This document shows positions 58,523 through 64,000 of a stretch of 64,000 nt of DNA, piece after piece. Position 1 is the stretch's first letter. Every line of letters begins with the position of its first letter. Source of the DNA: Curvibacter sp. PAE-UM (lineage in GTDB: Bacteria; Pseudomonadota; Gammaproteobacteria; Burkholderiales; Burkholderiaceae_C); NCBI RefSeq assembly GCF_001432305.1, contig NZ_KQ483358.1, positions 2,849,710 through 2,913,709 of the forward strand, given 5' to 3'. The translations under genes and the position numbers were made by a program. The notes beneath the pieces are model-generated. The model did no database searches, had not been told where the DNA came from, and saw only the letters and a list, made by a program, of their open reading frames with translations.

Positions 58523-60103
58523 ATGAATAAAAAGCACAAAACCCTGAGGCGCTACCGGACGGAATGGTGGGGGCTGATCCTGGGCCTGCTGCTGATCGGC
58601 TCGTTGCTGGGCCTGGATCTTTACAACGCTTATCAGGAAACCTTACAGACAGCGCAAGCGCGTCTGCTGCACAACCTGAATATTGTCGAGATCAATCTCA
58701 GCCGGCGCATGCAAAGCACCAGCAGTGCGCTGGATGTGGTCCGTGAAGAAATACAGGCCGGGAAAACGAACCCTTCCGCGATGAACCCGCGCCTGTCCGC
58801 CATGGTGGCAGCACAGGCTGGCGTGCGCACCATGGCATGGATCGATGCCAAAGGCACGGTGGTGGCCAGCAATCGCAGGGAACTCGTCGGCCAGAATTTC
58901 CGGAATTCAGAGCGTTACACCATCATTCGCCAGACGGCAGACCCCGGTGTGCTCCATCTGTCGGCACCATATGTCACCTCACTGGGCAACTACTCGATGA
59001 GCATCGGCAAGATGGTGCAGGGGCCGCAGGGCCGCTTTGACGGTTATGTGCTGGCCATCCTCGATGCAGAGTATTTCAGTGTGCTAATGGAATCCATCCT
59101 GTACGCACCCGATGTGCATGCCGGCCTGATCCACAGCGATGGCCAGCTGATCTTCCGTGCCCCTGACCTGGAAAAGGTCGTGGGCGTGAATCTGGCAGCC
59201 CGGCCGGATTCCCTGTTCAACCGCTTCGTCAAAAGTGGCAAGGACAAAGACGTCATCTCGGGCATGGCCGCTGCCACCCAGGTGGAGCGCATGGTGGCCT
59301 TCACCTTCATCCGGCCGCTGAACGTCAAGTCCGACAAGGCGCTGGTTGCGTCCATCGACCGGAATCTTTCTGTGGTGCTTGCCCCCTGGGTCCGGGACCT
59401 GGAGCTCAGGGCCAGCCTGTTTGCCCTTATCGCAGGTGTCACGATATTCGGCCTGTATCTGTACCAGCGCCGCCATCTGGCTTTCGAACTGCTGGAACAG
59501 CAGCAGGAGGATGAACGCCTGGCCATGGAGAAACGCATCCTCCAGATCAACGCCGATCTGGAAAACATGGTGCAGCAACGCACCGCCGAACTGGAGAAGG
59601 CCAATGCAAGCTTGCGCCACCTGTCGCGACACGACGTTCTGACCGGTCTTTCCAACCGCATGGCCGCCAACGAAAGGATCCACAGCGAATTCATGCGGAT
59701 GAAGCGCACGGGGTCTCGTTATGCCGTGCTGATGCTGGACGTGGATTTCTTCAAGCGCATCAATGACACCTACGGTCATGAAGCGGGCGACCATGTTCTC
59801 AAACGGATTTCCGATGTCCTGAAAAGCTGCCTGAGAGCAAGCGACTTCGTCGCACGCTACGGCGGAGAAGAATTTCTCGTGCTGTTGCCGGACACCCCCC
59901 TGGAAGCGGCGACGCAGGTCGCCGAGAAGATCCGTCAGGCCCTGGCCAGATCGACTGACCCGATCGCTGGCGTCACCACCATGAGCATCGGCCTGGTGGT
60001 CGCCAGCCCGGAGCACCATGACGAAAACGTCGCGGTCAATGAGGCCGATGCCCGGCTCTACCAGGCCAAAAAAACCGGTCGCAACTGCGTGGTCGCGGCC
60101 TGA
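58523..60103 (+). CDS. Membrane-bound diguanylate cyclase
   Basis: 526 aa. Membrane helix about 17-38, periplasmic double-Cache-like sensor (about 40-290), second helix about 300-318, a coiled coil (about 320-370) and a GGDEF domain with active motif GGEEF (447-451) and the inhibitory RASD site (438-441), correctly spaced. Product c-di-GMP, with feedback inhibition expected. Divergent from the chemoreceptor at 56420, with which it may share an environmental cue. Confidence 0.93.
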   Translation: MNKKHKTLRRYRTEWWGLILGLLLIGSLLGLDLYNAYQETLQTAQARLLHNLNIVEINLSRRMQSTSSALDVVREEIQAGKTNPSAMNPRLSAMVAAQAGVRTMAWIDAKGTVVASNRRELVGQNFRNSERYTIIRQTADPGVLHLSAPYVTSLGNYSMSIGKMVQGPQGRFDGYVLAILDAEYFSVLMESILYAPDVHAGLIHSDGQLIFRAPDLEKVVGVNLAARPDSLFNRFVKSGKDKDVISGMAAATQVERMVAFTFIRPLNVKSDKALVASIDRNLSVVLAPWVRDLELRASLFALIAGVTIFGLYLYQRRHLAFELLEQQQEDERLAMEKRILQINADLENMVQQRTAELEKANASLRHLSRHDVLTGLSNRMAANERIHSEFMRMKRTGSRYAVLMLDVDFFKRINDTYGHEAGDHVLKRISDVLKSCLRASDFVARYGGEEFLVLLPDTPLEAATQVAEKIRQALARSTDPIAGVTTMSIGLVVASPEHHDENVAVNEADARLYQAKKTGRNCVVAA

Positions 60104-60158
60104 GGGCCGCAGCCCACCAGTGATAAGCTGGCCGGGTTAGCAAACCACGGAGTTCCCC

Positions 60159-61343
60159 ATGTCCAGCCCTGTCCTGGTCGCCGGTGTCGGCATGATCGCT
60201 TTTGCCAAACCGGGCGCCAACCGCCCCTACCCCGAGATGGCCGCCGAGGCCACGCGCGCCGCCCTGGCCGACGCCGGCGTGGACTACGCGCAGATCCAGC
60301 AGGCCTACGTGGGCTACGTCTACGGTGACTCCACCGCCGGCCAGCGCGCGCTCTACGACGTGGGCATGAGCGGCATCCCCATCGTCAACGTCAACAACAA
60401 CTGTTCCACCGGCTCCACCGCCCTCTACCTGGCGCGCCAGGCCGTGGCCAGCGGCGCCGCTGACTGCGTGCTGGCCCTGGGCTTCGAGCACATGAGCCCC
60501 GGCGCCCTGGGCGCCGTCTTCAACGACCGCCCCACACCCTTCGACCGTTTCGACGAAGCGACCCAGGAACTGGTCGGCCACGGCGAGATCCCGCTGGCCC
60601 TGCGCTATTTCGGCGGCGCCGGCCTGGCCCACATGCAGCAGTACGGCACCAGGCTGGAGACCTTTGCCGCCATCCGCGCCAAGGCCAGCCGCCACGCTGT
60701 CAACAACCCGCTGGCCCTGTTCCGCAAGGAAGTGACCACCGAGGACGTGATGGCCGCGCCCATGCTGTGGGACGGCGTGATGACCCGCCTGATGGCCTGC
60801 CCGCCCACCTGCGGCGCCGCAGCGGCCGTGATCTGCTCAGAGGCCTTTGCGCAGAAACACGGCCTGGACCGCTCGGTGCGCATCCGCGCCCAGGCCATGA
60901 CGACCGACACAAACAAAACGTTCGAGGCACGCGACATGCGCGAGGTCGTGGGTTTTTCCATGGCGAAGGAGGCCGCGCGCCAGGTCTATGAAAGCGCAGG
61001 CATCGGCCCGCAGGACGTGGACGTGGTGGAACTGCACGACTGCTTCGCGCAGAACGAACTCATCACGTACGAAGCCCTGGGCCTGTGCCCCGAGGGCGGC
61101 GCAGAGAAGTTTGTGATGGACGGCGACAACACGTATGGCGGCCAGTTCGTCACCAACCCCTCGGGCGGCCTGCTCAGCAAGGGCCACCCGCTGGGCGCCA
61201 CGGGCCTGGCGCAATGCACGGAGCTGGTTCAGCAGCTGCGCGGCCAGGCCGGTGCACGCCAGGTACCCGATGCGCGCCTGGCCCTGCAGCACAACCTGGG
61301 CCTGGGCGGCGCCTGCGTGGTAACACTGTACGAACGGGCCTGA
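60159..61343 (+). CDS. Thiolase / lipid-transfer protein (SCP2-type)
   Basis: 394 aa. VGMIAFAKPGANRPYPEMA (about 10-28) is the SCP2-thiolase start, NVNNNCSTGSTALYLARQAV (about 80-99) holds the nucleophile Cys, VVELHDCFAQNELITYEAL (about 287-305) and GGLLSKGHPLGATGLAQ (about 331-347) are the remaining conserved motifs. Probably acts in acyl-CoA or steroid side-chain metabolism. GGAGTTCCCC precedes the ATG. Confidence 0.9.
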   Translation: MSSPVLVAGVGMIAFAKPGANRPYPEMAAEATRAALADAGVDYAQIQQAYVGYVYGDSTAGQRALYDVGMSGIPIVNVNNNCSTGSTALYLARQAVASGAADCVLALGFEHMSPGALGAVFNDRPTPFDRFDEATQELVGHGEIPLALRYFGGAGLAHMQQYGTRLETFAAIRAKASRHAVNNPLALFRKEVTTEDVMAAPMLWDGVMTRLMACPPTCGAAAAVICSEAFAQKHGLDRSVRIRAQAMTTDTNKTFEARDMREVVGFSMAKEAARQVYESAGIGPQDVDVVELHDCFAQNELITYEALGLCPEGGAEKFVMDGDNTYGGQFVTNPSGGLLSKGHPLGATGLAQCTELVQQLRGQAGARQVPDARLALQHNLGLGGACVVTLYERA

Positions 61344-61359
61344 CGCGCCTCGTGCCTGG

Positions 61360-61818
61360 TCAGTGTTTCGGTGCGCCGCTCGCCTTAGCCGCGGCGTCGA
61401 AGCCGCCCTTGGCCTTCCACTCGCTCATGCCACCCTGCAGGATGCGCACGTTCTCGTAACCCGCCAGACGCAGCGCCAGGCCGGCCTGGGCCGACAGCGT
61501 GCCCTGGTTGCAGTAGATCAGCACCGGCTTGTCCTTGGGGATCTCGTTGCGCTTGGCCAGCACCTGGCGCCACTCGATGTGGTGCGCACCGGGAATGTGG
61601 CCCTTGTCGAACTGGCCCTTGTCGCGCGCGTCGATGACGAAGAACTTCTTCCAGTCGTCCTTCGGGATCTGCTCGGGGAAGATGGTGGCGCCGCCGTAAT
61701 CGACGAACTCGAAGTAACCCTCCATGGCGTCGACAAGGGCCTTGTCGTTGGCATGCGCCGGCAGGCTGGCAACACCGACGGTCAGCGCGAGCAGGGAGAG
61801 AGTCAGCAGTTTTTTCAT
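61360..61818 (-). CDS. Exported rhodanese-like protein
   Basis: 152 aa. Signal peptide MKKLLTLSLLALTVGVASLPAHA (cleavage about 23), then a single rhodanese domain with active Cys in LIYCNQGTLSAQAGLALRL (about 107-125). The ATG at 61818 has AAGGAATGAAAACC upstream; an ATG at 61827 is too close to that site. With MFS and YeeE genes upstream on the same strand it looks like a sulfur-compound handling group. Confidence 0.87.
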   Translation of the reverse strand: MKKLLTLSLLALTVGVASLPAHANDKALVDAMEGYFEFVDYGGATIFPEQIPKDDWKKFFVIDARDKGQFDKGHIPGAHHIEWRQVLAKRNEIPKDKPVLIYCNQGTLSAQAGLALRLAGYENVRILQGGMSEWKAKGGFDAAAKASGAPKH

Positions 61819-61846
61819 GGTTTTCATTCCTTCAATGTGAATTGGT

Positions 61847-63160
61847 TCAGGCGGGGTTGAGCCGCGGATGGGTTTCTTCGCCCCACCACCAGAGCAGCGC
61901 ACCGGATGCGAGCATGGACAAGGCGACGAACCAGAAGGCACCCTCCATGTGACCGGTGAAATGGGCCACCCCGCCCAGGCCCAGCGCGCCGATGCCGTAG
62001 CCCAGGTCGCGCCAGAAGCGGTAGATGCCGATGGCCGAGCCGCGCCAGTTGGGGTGCGAGATGTCGGCCACGGCCGCGGAGAGGTTCGGGTACAGCAGGG
62101 CCATGCCGAAACCCGACACCGCCGCCGACAGCGACCACCAGGCCACGCCCGAGCCCAGCAACATCATGGCCACGCCGGCGCCGCAGACCCACATGCCGGC
62201 CACGTTGGGGAGATGGCGGCCGATGCGGTCCGACAGCTTGCCGGTGAAGAGCTGCGAGCCGCCCCACACGAAACCATAGACGCCAATGACCCAGCCCACC
62301 TGCGGCAGGCTCAGGCCCTGCTGGTAGAGGAACACCGGGTAGAAGACCCAGATCAGCGCATCGACGAACTTCTCCACCAGCCCGGCCTGGCACAACGCGG
62401 CCAGGCGGCGGTCACGCCAGGTCATCAGGGCAAAGATCTCCCAGGTGCTCGGCCGCGCCGGCACGTTGGCGGGATAACGCGGCACCGGCCCGCTGACCTG
62501 GCCGGCGGCATGGCGCGCGCCCTCGGCCTTGGCCCAGGGCAGCGTCTCCTGCACGAAAAAAAGCGTCAGCAGCAGCGCCGAGACGATCACCACCCCGCCG
62601 AAGATCAGCAGGCCCAGTCGCGGGCCGAAAGCCGTGGCCATGTAGCCGGTGACAATGCCGGCGATGGCCACGCCCACGTAACCGGCAAACTCGTTGAGGC
62701 CGATGGTCAGGCCGCGCTGGTCGGCTCGCGTGATGTCGAGCTTGGAGGTCTGCGTCATGGACCAGGCGAAGCCCTGGTTCATGCCCAGCAGCACGGTGGC
62801 CGCGACGATCCAGCCCCAGCTCGGGGCCCACAGGATCATGAAGGGGATGGGCAGCGCGCTGAGCCAGCCGATCAGCAGCACACGCTTGCGCCCGATCTTT
62901 TCCGACAGGCGGCCGGCCACGAAGTTGAGCGTGCCCTTGACGAAGCCGAAGGCCACGACAAAGGAGATCAGCAGCATGAAGGAGCCCTTGGGCACGCCGA
63001 ACTCGGCGCTGGCCAGGGCCGGCACCACGGTGCGCATCATGCCGATGGTCAGGCCGACCAGCAGCACCTGCAGCAGCTGGTGGACGAATTGCGCCAGGTT
63101 GTGGCGGATGCCGTGCAGGACATCCTGCACCTCGTGGCGGGCGATGCTGAGTTCACTCAT
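61847..63160 (-). CDS. MFS transporter
   Basis: 437 aa with about 12 membrane helices. LSEKIGRKRVLLIGW (about 83-97) and GKLSDRIGRHLPNVAG are the loop 2-3 and 8-9 motifs of the major facilitator family. The ATG at 63160 is preceded by GAGGAGCTATCG. Substrate unknown; 28 bp from the rhodanese and 10 bp from YeeE suggest a role in sulfur or sulfonate movement, which is inference. Confidence 0.87.
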   Translation of the reverse strand: MSELSIARHEVQDVLHGIRHNLAQFVHQLLQVLLVGLTIGMMRTVVPALASAEFGVPKGSFMLLISFVVAFGFVKGTLNFVAGRLSEKIGRKRVLLIGWLSALPIPFMILWAPSWGWIVAATVLLGMNQGFAWSMTQTSKLDITRADQRGLTIGLNEFAGYVGVAIAGIVTGYMATAFGPRLGLLIFGGVVIVSALLLTLFFVQETLPWAKAEGARHAAGQVSGPVPRYPANVPARPSTWEIFALMTWRDRRLAALCQAGLVEKFVDALIWVFYPVFLYQQGLSLPQVGWVIGVYGFVWGGSQLFTGKLSDRIGRHLPNVAGMWVCGAGVAMMLLGSGVAWWSLSAAVSGFGMALLYPNLSAAVADISHPNWRGSAIGIYRFWRDLGYGIGALGLGGVAHFTGHMEGAFWFVALSMLASGALLWWWGEETHPRLNPA

Positions 63161-63170
63161 CGATAGCTCC

Positions 63171-64000
63171 TCAGGCCTGCGTCGTGCGCAGCAGCACACG
63201 CTGGGCCAGCCAGGCCCCCAGCACCATGGCGACCACGACGAGCAGGCTGGAGACGGAAAGCGTGGCCACACCGGCCATGCCCTGGCCGATGGTGCAACCC
63301 ATGGCCAGGATGCCGCCCAGGGCCATCAGCAGACCGCCGGCCAGGTTGCGCAGCATCTGCGCCCCGCCGGGCATGGCCCAGGTGAACTGGCGCGCCATGA
63401 GCGCGCTGGCGAAGGCGCCGATGAACACGCCCAGCACCGAGGCCGAACCGAACTTCAGCGGGAAGCCCAGACGCTCCATGGCGACGAAACGCAGCAGGTC
63501 CTGCGCCGGCGCCACGAAGGCCAGCGAGCTCAGCACCGGCGTCTCGAATTCGTCGGCACCGGCAATGCTCACGTACCAGCTGGCCGCCACCAGCAGTCCG
63601 ACCAGCGCGCCCGCCAGGGGCAGGCGCCAGCCCCACCACGCCGACTGGCGCGGCGCCCGCAACAGGAAGAACACGATCAGACCGGCCAGCACCACCGTGA
63701 CCAGCCAGGCCGGCAAACCACCCAGCAGCGCCGGCAGCGAGGCGGCCGGCAACTGCACGGCCGGGCCGCTCAGGATTTCACGCACCGGCGCCAGCACGCC
63801 TTCCAGGCTGGCCATGATGGCCAGCACGAAGACCAGCCAGGTCAGCAGGGCCGCGCCCTGCCCCTGCGCGGCGCGCACGATCAGGCGGCTCGGGCAGCCG
63901 CCGGCCAGCATCATGCCGGCGCCGAACAGGACGCCGCCGACCAGCAATCCCAGCAGCGGCACGCCGGCGCGCAGATAAGGCGTGCCGGACAGATCGACCA
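63171..64000 (-). CDS. YeeE/YedE-family sulfur transporter (5' end outside window)
   Basis: Partial: the reading frame is open to the window edge, so the N-terminus is missing. The visible C-terminal part (about 276 residues) has several membrane helices and the two conserved cysteine motifs of the YeeE/TsuA thiosulfate-uptake fold, AGGCPSRLIVR and MGCTIGQGMAG. Next to an MFS protein and an exported rhodanese, it supports import of thiosulfate or a related sulfur species. Confidence 0.88.
   Translation of the reverse strand, partial: VDLSGTPYLRAGVPLLGLLVGGVLFGAGMMLAGGCPSRLIVRAAQGQGAALLTWLVFVLAIMASLEGVLAPVREILSGPAVQLPAASLPALLGGLPAWLVTVVLAGLIVFFLLRAPRQSAWWGWRLPLAGALVGLLVAASWYVSIAGADEFETPVLSSLAFVAPAQDLLRFVAMERLGFPLKFGSASVLGVFIGAFASALMARQFTWAMPGGAQMLRNLAGGLLMALGGILAMGCTIGQGMAGVATLSVSSLLVVVAMVLGAWLAQRVLLRTTQA

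Overview
The window is a GC-rich chromosomal segment that looks like a Comamonadaceae-type betaproteobacterium (Burkholderiales). The basis is the gene families (PhaR, Bug-type solute receptor, short TrhO, RpoD with a basic N-terminal tail), the protein flavour and the dispersed repeats. No plasmid, phage or CRISPR locus is visible; the only complete insertion sequence is one IS30-family element.

1-15450 (minus strand): the translation/envelope supercluster rpsB-tsf-pyrH-frr-uppS-cdsA-dxr-rseP-bamA-skp-lpxD-fabZ-lpxA-lpxB-rnhB-SpoU methyltransferase. It joins protein synthesis, isoprenoid and phospholipid precursors, outer-membrane protein assembly and lipid A synthesis. It starts at an extended -10 promoter followed by a structured leader, and has a terminator-like hairpin between rpsB and tsf. 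In E. coli dnaE follows rnhB; here it is about 33 kb away.

15457-29749: an amidase, a DadA-like D-amino-acid dehydrogenase, an HDOD/metallo-beta-lactamase/NAD(P)HX-repair group, two SDR dehydrogenases, RNase R divergent from tRNA-Leu(CAG), phaR-rimO, tRNA-Val(GAC) and a gamma-glutamyltransferase. 29778-38489: dnaG, rpoD and dnaE. dnaE is bracketed by two copies of a roughly 500-bp giant palindromic repeat; the second copy is split by the IS30 element.

40215-46751: a short TrhO-like rhodanese, then a tight three-gene signalling operon (solute-binding lipoprotein, solute-binding/PAS/GGDEF/EAL protein, chemoreceptor), each junction an ATGA overlap. 46787-50570: two pirins, DoxX and a flavodoxin-type quinone reductase next to a divergent LysR regulator, a redox/electrophile-defence locus. 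50667-54390: a flavin oxidoreductase and three RNA-modification genes (gluQ, trmB, a pseudouridine synthase). 54459-60103: an outer-membrane barrel candidate, a Bug receptor, a second chemoreceptor and a divergent diguanylate cyclase. 60159-64000: an SCP2-type thiolase and a rhodanese/MFS/YeeE sulfur-related group whose last gene leaves the window.

Most notable: the two giant palindromes whose outer arms form 80-bp identical inverted repeats around dnaE, the sensor operon at 41081-46751, a dispersed repeat read in frame as the first 50 codons of lpxB, and RNase R with no canonical start codon between its body and a divergent tRNA.
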